Source of the DNA: Chaetoderma sp. LZ-2023a
Taxonomy: Eukaryota > Mollusca > Caudofoveata > Chaetodermatida > Chaetodermatidae
Direction of reading: 5' to 3'
Length of the DNA: 64,000 nucleotides
Assembly: GCA_034401795.1 (NCBI GenBank)
Contig: CM067367.1
Span: forward strand, 37,630,130-37,694,129
Part shown: in pieces, positions 35,626-46,304 of the stretch
Numbering within the stretch: the stretch's first letter is position 1
How the letters are laid out: every line of letters starts with the position of its first letter
Position numbers and translations under genes: made by a program
The notes under the pieces: generated by a model
Seen by the model: the letters and a program-made list of their open reading frames with translations, nothing else
Databases searched by the model: none
Told to the model about the DNA's origin: nothing

Positions 35626-37568
35626 TTTATTTATATGGCCCTTCTGCTGGATCCTAACCTACAATAAAGTTTTTGGGTCCAGACCAGGGTTAAGCCACAA
35701 ATGGCAGCATATTCTATCTTTAATATATAAGCCTGACCGGCGAGAATCCTTGGTCACCATATGGTCACCATCACGGAGCATCCCCTTAGTTAGATAGCGT
35801 GCGGATATTTCACGACGTGGCACCTCCAGAATCATATGACGATCCTGTCACCACCGCACCATGACTACATATAACAGCACAGGGACAAGTCACATTGCAT
35901 AAGTATTGGAAAGCACACATAAGTTTATGGTGGGGTCAAAGAGGCAGCCATCAAACTATAGTGACGTTTCCGTGAGGGCGTGGTGGGTTCCAAGACCGCA
36001 CCTAGTCACTTGTAGAGTTAGATCAAAAGCTGTGTTCTGTCCATCATCAGTGTGTTGGGGGCGAATCATGTAAGATCCGCACCCAGGAATTAACATTTTA
36101 CCTGTTATTAGGGTTATCTGAAATCGGCAGTAATTATAATATTTTCACAGTGCTTCCTACTTTGGTGTTGTTATCTAACTAACTAGTATCCGAAGATACA
36201 GGGGAAGTGTGTGCGGTCATCGACACTCTGTTTCTAGCTGCTCTGAAACCCCAATAGTTTCAAAGTCAGCTTTAAACAATGTGGGATGTTACATACGTAT
36301 ATGCTACTCTCGGAAAAGAGACATACACAAAATGTCTCTTACAGAGTAATCGTCCCTACTACTATAAACCTATCCTATTGGGCTAAAATAGCCCAGGTTT
36401 AGTCGGCCGCATGTCAGGTTCACGTAGTGAGAACATGAACAGCGACCTCAGTGAAAAATTGATGCTGTTGGGGAACAAGGTGATGCGGTTGTCATTGCTG
36501 TATTGTGTAGCATAGCAAACGGCGGTTCAAATGTTTTTATGTAAAAATAAGCAAAACATATATAACTAAAATGGCTACTGCCATATAGCTAACTGTCAGA
36601 GTACAGTATAATGAGGAGTCACACGACCTTGATGGTGCCTGTTAGTCATCGGCGCAAAAATAAGAATAATATGTACAGTGAAAAGATAAACTATAAAAAT
36701 GCGATCTCAGACGACCGCGCGGTGCCTGTTAGTCATCAATACCTGTTACAGAAAAGTAATACATAAGTATAATAATATAACAATAGAGTACCTATTAGTC
36801 ATCGGTAGGGAAAAATAAAGTTCTGGAATCACTGTAGTTGAAGCATCACATATTTGGAATGCGAGATGGCATGATGCGGAAGTTAGCTGCTAGGAAAAGA
36901 TGCAGGCGAATGGTCTGATGCGGCTCACTCTCAGGAACGGTGAAGAAGAACTGTTGCGGGTGCGGATTGCTAGTAGTTAGGCACGTCTATGCACAGAGCA
37001 AGTAATTTAAGCAGTGTTTAGAAAGTTCCATACTGACGCGGAAGATTGAAGCTGCCCTGTAGCTATGAAGGGCTACAGTTGAAAGTTAATAAATGCGGAT
37101 GCATTCTGGTGGATCAGAAGACGAGATGCACCGCATAGCTCCTGCGGTGCATCGGACAATGTTCCCTGACTGCGGTCGAAATGTCTAAAACTGTGCATCA
37201 CACATGTGCGGATTTGAACCTAGCACTGGTTGGCATGGTACGGCAGATCTGGCGAGTTATCCATCGAGAACATCACTCTCCCTACATACTTCCAAGAAGG
37301 TCCCTCTGTGGTGTTGGGAGTGGCGGTTGCCTTACTTAAATTTCGTTATTGCCCCGGGTGCTATTGCGCTGGGAGCGTAGACAAACTGGTTTGTGGATGC
37401 GGCAGTTATGTGCCAGAGACGAGGACTCAAATCTGAATGGAACTGCTGCTGTTGTATGTAACTATGCTAGCAGTAAGCAGTTGCCTGCGTCTCGCAATGC
37501 CCTGGCCACACAACATACCACCTTCTCTCTTCTGTTCTGACTGCTCTCGATTCTGATTTTTCAGCCCT

Positions 37569-37612
37569 TTTTATACTACTCGTGAGGTCACAGCTGGAGC
37601 GCCACAACCAAT
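37569..37612 (-). promoter_or_regulatory. Core promoter in the antisense LTR
   Basis: On the minus strand: ATTGGTTG, GTGACCTCAC (an altered CRE), then TATAAAA (37569-37575), in the family order. Confidence 0.65.
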
Positions 37613-38117
37613 CAGCGCACGAGTTTGAGAGGCAGGGGAAGTGATCACGTGAAACACTATCGTCCCTCACCCCCACCCCACCCCACCCCCCCACCCATGC
37701 ACTAAGTACATGCATGCCCTATGGCTCTAAGAAAGTATATTTTGAAAGGAATTTGAAGATTTAATTAAGGATAACTCGGCCATTTCTGGACCGATTTTAA
37801 AATGGTAATTAGATTTGGAATCCTCGCTTCGATACCAAGAACGACGAAGAGAGTATAATTTAAAGGCATTATATGTACCAACTCGGTATAAAATATGATG
37901 CTTTTCTCTCCAATGCCAACACGCGTCGGTAAGCAATCTCTGACGCCCGCGCATGCGCGCTAGGCGATCTCACGGACTCATTTCTAGAGCCTCTCTCATC
38001 ATTCGCGTTCTCGCAAGATCGCCTACACTAAGAGGAAGCGAGAGCACAGCACGAAAAGCTGCGGCCCTATGTTTATATTGCCTCTCTCAAATGGCTTTAT
38101 ACACGCGTACTGTCCTA

Positions 38118-38154
38118 CCGGGGGGGGGGGGGGGGTTGGGGGGGGGGGGGGGTG
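38118..38154. repeat. Poly-G tract in the antisense LTR
   Basis: Two runs of more than ten G separated by TT. It is not present in the other LTR copies and is probably a local expansion with quadruplex potential. Confidence 0.9.
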
Positions 38155-38217
38155 GGCGTTCAGTACCCAGACAGGCTGGCCGGTTCATACCTGACCGGTC
38201 GATCCGCACTACTGTAT

Positions 38218-39803
38218 TCAGAATACTGAATGGCCGATTTTTAAAGTAAAATTCCAAGATTTAAAATTTACCGGAAATTGTCAAAGACTCTCCTCATTAG
38301 CTCCTTGACAGATTTCAGCCAAATTTGTCTAGAAAGATCCTATCGTCGTCGACTACAGAAAATCATTCAGAATTTGATTGGTCAATGCCTGAGGTGAACA
38401 TCTTATATTTTATGAGATTTTCTAGAAATTATCAAAACATATCGACTCCTTAACCCCTTTGTGGATTTTAAACACATTTGGCTGGACGGATTCTATAGTA
38501 CTAGGATCTGGAACTTTTATTCATAATTTGCATGTGTGAACACCTTAGATTATGTGGGAAATGTGCTGGAAATTGTTCAAACGCTTCTTTTTAGCGGCTT
38601 GACAGATTTCAACTAAGTTTGCCTATATGTTAGACACCAGAACTTCTATTCAGAATTTGGCTTGGTCAATTTTCATCTTAGACTTTATGAAAAATTTGCT
38701 GAAAATTGTTAATATGCAGCTCTTCCTTAACGCCTTTGTGGATTTTAACCAAATTTGATTAGAAGCATTCTATGGTGGTAACCTCTAGAACGTCTATTCA
38801 GAATTTAATCGGTCGATATTTTAAGTAAAAATGCTAGATTTTATAAAAATGTCCTGGAAATTTTCAAAACGTTTCTCCTGCTTGACAGATTTTGACGAAA
38901 TTTGGCTAGAGGGACCATATCAAGCACAATTCTGAATAGAAGGTCTGGCGCCTACCCTGATATAGTAGGCTCCAGAACTTCAACCCAGAATTTTACTTGA
39001 TCAATATTTGGCGTGAAAAACTGAGATCTTATGAAACATTTTCAAAACCCATCTCCAACGTAACCGATTTGTGGATTTTAATCAAATTTGACTGGAAGGA
39101 TCTTATAGTGGTAGTCTCTAGAACTCCTCTTCAGAATTTGTGATTGGTCATTGTTTTCGCAGCCACCTTGGATTTCTGTCAATTTTCTAGAGGCATTTAA
39201 AATGCTACTCCTTAATCAATTTCCCGATTTCAACGAAACTTGGGTGGAATGATCCTGATGATAGGCTTCAACATATCAAATGGGGGATTTGATTGGTCTG
39301 TTTCTTTGGTGGCTATCTTGTATTTTCAGAAGATTATCCATCACGTCTATTTAAATGCAGATAGTTGAAATGGTCTATGTGAGCGTCGTTGATAGTGTAA
39401 CATTGCTAGTAGCAGCACACTTGGTGACATTTTCACCCAGAGTAAATTACACATTTTCAGAACATGCTTGTGCTCATATTAAGGCTATTGCTGATTTATT
39501 TGCTTACGTGGTCTGAATGGTCAAGTAAGTTTATGCTCTAGCGATGTTGTTCATTCGTCCATAGCCCACCAACCTTTGCTTTAAAACGTAACTTCTCATA
39601 AACCGCATTAACCAAATTTAGCTGAAAGGATCCCATTGTCGCAGGCTCTAGAACATCTATTCAGAATTTAGATTGGACAATTTCTTAGATTCTATGGCAA
39701 CACTACAGGAATTTGTTGAAATAAATCGCCTCCTTAGCCGCCTTTTTACTTTAACCGAAAATATGAGATTTTTTAAACGTTTATGGAACTTCTTCAAAAC
39801 ATT
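38218..39803 (+). repeat. Degenerate ~145-bp tandem repeat array
   Basis: About ten diverged units are marked by GACAGATTTCARCNAAATTTG or GTGGATTTTAANCAAATTTG, then GGAAGGATCYTATNGTGGTAG, TCTAGAACTTCTATTCAGAATTT, GATTGGTCAAT, and TGGAAATTGTTCAAAACG. Starts occur near 38309, 38460, 38601, 38741, 38884, 39070 and 39224. GACAGATTT and GTGGATTTT units tend to alternate, suggesting an originally dimeric repeat. No coding content. Confidence 0.85.
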
Positions 39804-40993
39804 GTATGATTACTGTATTCTGCGGCTGTAGTAGTAGAAACGTCATACAGCTGCAATCAGCCCTTTTTCGCTTTTGACCACTGTCTCTTGTCCTAAGCCG
39901 AAATCCTTAGCCTCCTCAGGGCCTTTCTTGATTTGAGTGTACAGAGTCCTGCTTTCTTGAGGTCACCTCGTAGCACGCTTAGCAGATTTATGCAGTGGCG
40001 TCCTCTTCTGGCTTTGTATTTGGTGGCTCCGGGTAGGGTGAATTCCAAGGCTCTCTATTCCGTGTGTCTTCTGGCTCCTTAGCACATGACCAAACATGGA
40101 CCATCTTTGCAGGGCGACCTTTACAGACAGCGGGGACGTATTGCACATCTTGTATAGGGCATCATTGGAAATTATGCTGTCTGGCCATCAGTGTCTAGTG
40201 ATGGTGCGTATGTGTTTGCCGTGGCAGGCATCACGTTTGTCTAGAGCTGCCTTTGGAGGTGTCCAGCTGTTACAGTTATACAGCAACAAGGATACGCAGG
40301 TTGCATTGTATAAACGTAGTCTTATTATCAAGGCCATCTTTGATCTACGAATCCATAGGCTCCAGAAGGACTAGAAAGCTATGTTCCCAATGACGCAGCG
40401 TGCAGCAATGTCATCAGTACTGCAAAGCAGTGAGCCCAGGATTGCACTTTTCCTCCATGGTTCGCCGCCACGAAGTGGATCATCATTTTCCTTAATTTCA
40501 CGCTTAGTAGATAGGTATATGTGGGCGAACTCTGTTTTGGATTCATTCACAAGGAGATTCTAAATTTTTAGATTGCTTGCAGTTGAGAAGTTCGTCAAGG
40601 TGTTTCTTTCCCTCGTCCATGAAGTCCACATCGTCAGCATATTCCATCTCTAACGGCATGCCCATTATTGACGCACACATTTCAATGCAGCAGCAAAGTA
40701 ATAGGTGAAAAGCACAGGGGATAGACCATCTCCTTATGGGGAGCCGATTGATGTCTCAAACTCTACAGACGTCATTGACTTGACTCGAACTCTCAGCTTA
40801 GTGTCGGCAAGCTTTAGTCTCTGACTCTTACTTGTCGTAGCGCATCTTCATTGCAACTGACCTGGCGGAGTACATTTAAGATCTTTAAGCGTTTAATTGT
40901 GTCGAAGGCTCGTGACATGTGATTGGACATGACTACACACACAAGCATGCGTTGATCCATACAATGTCTGCGCAGCTGCGTCCACGTTTGAAG
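39804..40993 (-). mobile_element. 5'-truncated non-LTR retrotransposon copy
   Basis: On the minus strand it matches the 3' 1.2 kb of the element at 61053-63950. It starts in the RT region (GCTTCAAACGTGGACGCAGC) and ends at the same 3' terminus, AGTAATCATAC. CAAAACATT (39795-39803) and CAAAACGTT (40994-41002) flank it as a 9-bp target duplication. It is inserted in the 145-bp array. Coding frames are broken; small open parts include the end-of-ORF motif region around PLSVKVALQRWSMFGHVLR. Confidence 0.9.
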
Positions 40994-41002
40994 CAAAACG
41001 TT

Positions 41003-41310
41003 CAAAAATATTACTTCTCCTTAATCAATGGCCCGAGTCTAACCAAATTTGGGCAGAAGTACCATATTGTGATAGTCTCCCGATCCACCATTCAGAATTT
41101 CGATTGATCGATTTTTTGGCGGACTTCTTAGATTTTCATAACTTCCAGTATTCCAATAGGAAACGAATGGGAACAGATTTAAATGACTTCTTCTGAAGTG
41201 AATTTCAACGAAAGTTGGGTGGATGAACCCTATGGTAACTGATTCCAGCATCACCAGTCAGAATTTCGATTGGTCCATTTTCCGGTGGCTATCTTCATCC
41301 CGAAAAGCTT
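41003..41310 (+). repeat. Continuation of the ~145-bp array
   Basis: Two further diverged units (TAACCAAATTTGGGCAGAAG, then CAACGAAAGTTGGGTGGATG) follow the LINE fragment. They show the same TCAGAATTTCGATTG phrase as the main array. Confidence 0.8.
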
Positions 41311-41383
41311 TATTGGTTGGATGGAACGTACCGGTCTGATTATGTGGTCAGCGTCCACCATTAGTTTCCTGCTGCGCTTAAAG

Positions 41384-41736
41384 AATGGACCTTTCCATTT
41401 TATCCATCCATCATATGACGTCACGTAACGTCATGGATGACGTTATAATCAATTACAGCAAGAATGGCGCGATTTAGTCTGTCATAAACGCTTACTAGTC
41501 CGACACTTACGAATTGTATGTCTTTACTATTTAATAAACATTCCGTCGAATATTTTGAAACTAATTTGATTATGGCAGCAACATCACCCAGTCAAATTAG
41601 TTTCAAAATATTCAACAGCTTACCTGTCTAGTTTTCTGGAAATTGATAGTCATGGAGTTCAGGAATCGATCGATCCCAACACAAGAGAGCTTAGCTAGAG
41701 ATGGGCGGGGCATAGCTATAACTGGAAAGGTCCATT
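41384..41736 (+). repeat. Hairpin-MITE family, full copy
   Basis: The inverted ends are AATGGACCTTTCC and GGAAAGGTCCATT. The central inverted pair is GAATATTTTGAAACTAATTT / AAATTAGTTTCAAAATATTC, around a short GATTATGGCAGCAACATCAC loop side (41549-41620). This is the clearest copy for defining both ends. Confidence 0.9.
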
Positions 41737-42140
41737 CTGTTTGTTAAAATATCAATGGTTCAAATCTGCCTGGTCCATGTGAACGTAAATCATGTATTAG
41801 ATGAAGTACGTAGGCCTAAATGTTAATTAACAGTTGATGATCAAACAAATTATAATAATTAAACCTCTCAACACAGCGCTGTAGATGCTGTACATTTCTC
41901 CCAATGCCAGAAGTATCACGTTCACTCGTTACGCAGGGGCAGCTTTCAGTCAAAATATTCAACAACATATGCCTTCAAATGATGATAGCCTACATGGATT
42001 TCAGACACTGTGAAACGGTTAGCACCTTCATTGTGACAGACTTAAGATGAACAATAGCATGTACGAAGTATGATTAACTATCCAGTTGAGAATTGTTAGA
42101 AACTAATTGGACTACCGACATTATTTATCTTTCTACTCAC

Positions 42141-42350
42141 GGCTGCAACTTGGAAGAACAAACGACCCCGTGAATTTAGTGGCTTGACCAGTCCACACAT
42201 AACCCGTGGATGGTCCACATGTGTACAGCGTCGGTACTTCCTCCGTGAACTCAAAGCCTGGTAAACATTTTGCTTCACACAACTGCTCCGTATCGATGGT
42301 TTTTTTACATCCAAAAAATCCGTTCTTTGGAGGCGTAACTGATTGACAAA
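42141..42350 (-). CDS. SVEP1-like: Exon: six-cysteine sushi (CCP) domain
   Basis: The 210-bp exon is phase 1-1 (acceptor TTTTTAG, donor GTGAGTAGAA). It reads VCQSVTPPKNGFFGC at the start and VLPSC at the end, with six cysteines rather than the usual four, including a C-x3-C pair (LCEAKC). The same extra pair is present in the SVEP1 sushi domain that precedes its unique segment; I rely on memory for this comparison. The next exon is 33 kb away, beyond the nested transposons. Confidence 0.85.
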
Positions 42351-42518
42351 CTAAAAACAGAAAAACTGATAAGCATGAAAGGTACACGACTAAAAACCCA
42401 ATCATAGCCTACGAGTTGTGTTTTCGATCCCACTGACGCGGTCGTAGCTAATAAATTTCAGAAGGGTGGTGTCGACTGAAAGGTTTAGAATTTATTAGAA
42501 TGCCGAAATCTCTTCAAT

Positions 42519-42568
42519 ATGCTTAGCTAAAGATGGGCGGGGCATAGCTAAAACTTGAAAGGTCCATT
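42519..42568 (+). repeat. Hairpin-MITE family, 3' end fragment
   Basis: Only the right terminal part, GCTTAGCTAAAGATGGGCGG ... GAAAGGTCCATT, is present. The flanking stretch 42351-42518 is the intron before the sushi exon. Confidence 0.75.
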
Positions 42569-43054
42569 CCCATAAAATCCGTTTTAGTTAGCGGTTAGTG
42601 GTTCCTGGTCAATTTTGACGAGCCAAGTCAGTAAATGCACTGACCGCGTTCTTGGCCAAAACACACCCTTTATCATGTATGCATTATTACTCCGTGTCCT
42701 GAAGTGAACACATAAAGCGATCATGCACGTTTGTAAGTGTCTATATGACGTAACCGTTAACAGCATTTAATGATAAATTTGTTAGGATTTACTCAAACAT
42801 GTGTTGTATCTTTGGCCAAACGTTATTTTATAAAGCTATAGCTACATGCTATTAGCTGAAGATTATATATAAAGCCTTTCAAAGTTTCCATTTAGACTAT
42901 TTTTCTAAAAGTGAGTTCTAGGCATATTTGAATATCTTTTTAATTGAACCTCCTCTCCGCATAGGTAAACACTATTTTCATTCAAACTTTACAAGGTCAG
43001 ATTTCATATACATCTCCGATTGGAACCGATTGAGTAAAGCGACAGGTTACTTAC
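42569..43054. other. Intron between TSP1 and sushi exons, nothing recognised
   Basis: AT-rich intron with GT/AG ends on the minus strand. No repeat or coding signal was seen. Confidence 0.5.
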
Positions 43055-43225
43055 CTGGGCAATCTTTTTCATTACACGGACTTTGATCAATTGTGTCACC
43101 ATGACATGCTGCTCCACCATTTGCCGGGACAGGCTGGTTACAGAAGCGGTTTCGTCTCTGAATGCCTCCATCACATGTTCTACTACAAGGACCCCAGTCT
43201 GTCCAGGCGCTCCAACCTCCTGCGA
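43055..43225 (-). CDS. SVEP1-like: Exon: thrombospondin type-1 repeat
   Basis: A 171-bp exon, phase 1-1 (acceptor TTATAACAG, donor GTAAGTAACC), encodes a complete TSP1 domain. It has the tryptophan ladder WSAWTDW (possible C-mannosylation), the O-fucose motif CSRTCDGG and six cysteines ending NEKDCP. Vertebrate SVEP1, as I know it, has no TSP1 repeat next to this sushi domain, so this module is part of the unusual architecture. Confidence 0.92.
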
Positions 43226-43300
43226 CTGTTATAAAGTGCAATACATAAATTAAACTTGATTAAAACAGTTGCATTCCCTATAATTTTGGTTCGGTAGCAG

Positions 43301-43722
43301 TAGCCCTTTCCAAGTTTATACACCGATCATTTTACGTCATATGATGTCATAATTAACTAAGTGACGTGTATGCTGACGTCATAATCATGACACCATGAAT
43401 GATACCATAATCATGACACCATGAATGATACGAAATAGTCCGTCTTTAACGCTTAATAGTCTGACATGGTGTACGAATTGTATGTTTTTGCTATTTAATA
43501 AACATGCTGTGGAATATTTTGAAACTAATTTGACTGCGCGCTGTTGCTGCCATATGCAGCAACAGCACCCAGTCAAGTTAGTTTCAAAATATTCAACAGC
43601 TTACCAGCATAGTTTTCTGAAAATTGATAGTCAGGGAGATCGATCGATCCAAACACGAGCGTGGTGTGAGTGGAGCTTAGATAAAGATGAGCGGGGCATA
43701 GCTAAAACTGAAAAGGTCCATT
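43301..43722 (+). repeat. Hairpin-MITE family, full copy with intact ~100-nt hairpin
   Basis: It begins GCCCTTTCCAAGTTT and ends AACTGAAAAGGTCCATT. The central part, 43505-43606, is a nearly perfect hairpin: GAATATTTTGAAACTAATTT and its inverse, with stem bases CTGTTGCTGC / GCAGCAACAG around a CATAT tip. A 25-bp phrase (CATAATCATGACACCATGAA) is duplicated at 43378-43428. Confidence 0.9.
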
Positions 43723-43967
43723 ACGCATTTAGGCCTGTGTAGGCCTACCTGTAAATCTGACTACTTCTGAATTTGTGAGTAACGCATGTTAGGAATTAGT
43801 ATCCACGAAATAGCAACGATGAGGGGCTCAGGGACATCGCTTTATTAGTAACTATGCCTACATATCTGATTTGAAATGTTCCACCTCATCCACACCACCT
43901 GATGCGATCGATGCTGGTCGACGAGAAATAAAACAAAGCTCAATAAAGGTAGCTAGAGCGGCTGCCT

Positions 43968-44147
43968 ATGGGCTTGTTAAGTATGACGTCACTGCGCGTG
44001 ATTCACAACCCGGAAGTGTGTATTTTGCTTTATTACACCATAAGTACGTGTTTATGACGTCATCATTTGTTGTTAAACAAAATCATTGTTTTGTGTATTT
44101 AACAATCGAACTGAACCCGGAAATACGTCATCGCTTAACAAGCCCAT
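43968..44147. repeat. Short 180-bp MITE with GGGCTTGTTAAG ends
   Basis: The left end ATGGGCTTGTTAAG is matched by CTTAACAAGCCCAT at the right. Inner inverted pairs include ACGTCA blocks and ACCCGGAA. It is unrelated to the hairpin-MITE family. A 99-codon open frame across it is accidental. Confidence 0.7.
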
Positions 44148-44209
44148 CAACACGTGTTATCTCACCATAATTATGCACATAACCGTAACCAAAAACAGTG
44201 AAAAGCCCA

Positions 44210-44459
44210 AGTAATTCTATTTAATAAACATGCTTTGAATATTTTGAAACTAATTTGAATGGGCGTTGTTGCTGCCTTAGGCAGCAACATCACCCAGTCA
44301 AATTAGTTACACAATATTCACCAGCTTACATGTGTAGTTTTTTTGGAAATTGATAGTCATGGCGTTCAGAGATCGATCGACCCCAACACGAGCGAGGTGT
44401 GGGTGGAGCTTAGCTAGAGATCAGGGGGGGGGGCATGGCCAAAACCGGAAAGGTCCATT
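44210..44459 (+). repeat. Hairpin-MITE family copy, left end missing
   Basis: It starts inside the family sequence at ATTCTATTTAATAAACATGC. The hairpin (44235-44325, loop TTAGGC) is well kept, and the right end GGAAAGGTCCATT is intact. Confidence 0.85.
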
Positions 44460-44832
44460 GCCAATCATCCGTAACGAGTAACATATCATGTCTCTTATCG
44501 ACCAGTCTTAAGAAGTAGAATATATGATTAGGGTTCTATAGGAAGCACATGTATCGCTGCATTTATGTTGACATGTGGATTGCTGTTAAACAATGCCATT
44601 AACGGGATGCTAATCTAATCTCAAATGTTATATTGCACCGATACAATGTGGCTTATAGATTCCATATCATTCTTATCCTGTCAGATCCCCTTATCCGTAT
44701 TACAAGTATCTGATTTGTAACATCGTGTAAATGTTGAACAGTGACCGCCACTATGTTGTCTCCTCAAGCGATAGCGCGTGATGCCATGTAAGCGCCAAAG
44801 CCCTACATTCCTTCTTATGTAATACTCATCTC

Positions 44833-44930
44833 ATTGAATATTTTGAAACTAATTTGATGGAAGTTGTTTCTGCCTATAGCAGCAACAACATCCAGTCAAA
44901 TTACTTTCAAAATATTCAACAGCTTGCCTC
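44833..44930. repeat. Hairpin unit in left palindrome arm
   Basis: GAATATTTTGAAACTAATTT and its inverse enclose GGAAGTTGTTTCTGCC / GCAGCAACAACATCC with a TATA tip. There are no MITE flanks. Confidence 0.85.
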
Positions 44931-45532
44931 TATGGTTGCTTTTATACCACATTACCAAACTACATCTGGCACATCTATGACTGAGCTCATATACCGAGGC
45001 AGACGCGCTAGATTTTTCTGATTGGTTGAAAAGTAAATCATGACAGCCATCATATGCTGTAGAAATGTATCGACATTCAGCTACTAAAGCCTGAATATCT
45101 TTCGATGTCGGTATGATTAAAAGCTGAAATGTCAGTGATGGATTATTGGTGGCAAATTCTATCAACTGAATGGTTATTATAAGATAGGGTGAGATGACTA
45201 TACTAATTGTCAAACCAAGGATCGATATATCTAGAGGGTATTGGAGAAGTTGGTTGCAACATAACCTTTGAAGGATAACTAACATCATCTCCTGATAGCT
45301 ATGCAGGTGATCTAATATGCCACTCTTAAAAACTTTTAAAGCTTTTTATCATACTGCTAAAGAAAGATATTCAGGCTTTGATACATTTCTACACCCTATG
45401 ATGGCTGTCATGATGCACTTTTCAACCAATCAGAAGGAAAACCTATTGTGTCTGCCTCCGTATATACGATCAGTCATAGAGGTGCCATCTATAGTTTCAG
45501 AATGTGGTGTAAATGCAAGCATATAGGTAAGC

Positions 45533-45626
45533 TGTTGAATATTTTGAAACTAATTTTACTGGAAGTTGTTGCTGCCTTAGGCAGAAACAACTTCCAGTCA
45601 AATTAGTTCCAAAACATTCAACAACA
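45533..45626. repeat. Hairpin unit in right palindrome arm
   Basis: The same hairpin core as at 44833, with tip TTAGGC and the GGAAGTTGTTGCTGCC stem. A stand-alone copy without MITE ends. Confidence 0.85.
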
Positions 45627-45970
45627 TGAGTATTACATAACAATGAATGCAATGCACTGGCGCTTACAGGACATCGCACAATATCGCGTGAAGAGACAAA
45701 ATGGCGGCGATCACTGTTCAACATTTGCTTGATATTATAAAACAGATAATTGTGATACAGATAAGGGAATGTGACAATTTGAATGCTATGCTATCTACGT
45801 AGCATGATCTATCGGCGCAATACAACATTTGAGATGACATTAGCATCCCTTTAACCACGGCGTGTGTAATATTTATATGAAAGTATGCATTGCGAAGCTG
45901 TTAGCTGTTCGGCATCAACAGCTATACGAGCAAAATAGCCTCAAAACCATTATACTGTCTTTATACTTAC

Positions 45971-46201
45971 TTAATTTGAGTTCGCAGAATTTTCCAGTAT
46001 AGAACACATCACAAATGCATAAGTAAGATGCTAGGCCGTTAACACACGTGGCATTATTACGGCATGCATGTGATTCACACTCGTTAATATCCTCATCACA
46101 GCCAGCGCCAGTGTATCCAGGCTCACAGGTGCATTTAAATCCATCCAGCATATCCGTACATGTACCATGTATGCACGGGGATGATGTACATTCGTCGGTA
46201 T
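45971..46201 (-). CDS. SVEP1-like: Exon: two calcium-binding EGF repeats
   Basis: The exon is 231 bp, phase 1-1. Both repeats have six cysteines. The first opens DTDEC and the second DINEC, the calcium-binding signature, and both keep the Asp/Asn hydroxylation pattern C-x-[DN]-x4-[FY]-x-C-x-C (CTDMLDGFKCTC and CVNGLASYLCIC). Calcium-binding EGF pairs usually stiffen extracellular proteins. Two EGFs in a single exon means an intron was lost, or was never present, between them. The acceptor lies beside a MITE-derived minisatellite (46305-46935), and the donor is 75 bp from a large palindrome. Confidence 0.9.
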
Positions 46202-46304
46202 CTGGAGAATTGGTCAAGAGAATGAGAATTTCGTCTTGAGATAAGATTTGTGCCATCTATACAAGGATATCGTATTAATAGAAGGACCAATCGTTTAGCT
46301 ATGT

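Larger units (their letters stand above)
35626..38213 (-). mobile_element. Antisense solo LTR, 5' portion
   Basis: Read on the minus strand from 38213 it starts AGTAGTGCGGATCGACCGG (first base changed from TGTAG) and follows the family LTR down to the AGAAGGGCCATATAAATAAA phrase at 35626. There the sense element interrupts it. Together with 10937-11679 this makes about 3.33 kb, the normal LTR length. Confidence 0.85.
44553..45895. mobile_element. 1.3-kb near-palindrome (foldback-type element)
   Basis: The left arm (44553 to about 45135) and right arm (about 45325-45895) are inverted copies. Examples are GGGATGCTAATCTAATCTCA against TGAGATGACATTAGCATCCC, and AAATGTTGAACAGTGACCGC against its inverse at 45711-45730. 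The inner phrase CATGACAGCCATCATATGCT matches the inverse at 45395-45415. Each arm itself contains one ~100-nt hairpin (44833-44930 and 45533-45626). The spacer is about 190 bp. No coding frame. It lies in the intron between the TSP1 and EGF exons. Confidence 0.85.

Noticed and set aside
10937-38213. One giant element with long terminal inverted repeats
   Set aside because: The antisense LTR pieces at the two ends are different, non-overlapping halves of one LTR, not inverted copies of each other.
43871-44170. 99-codon plus-strand frame
   Set aside because: It runs through the 180-bp MITE and has no recognisable content.
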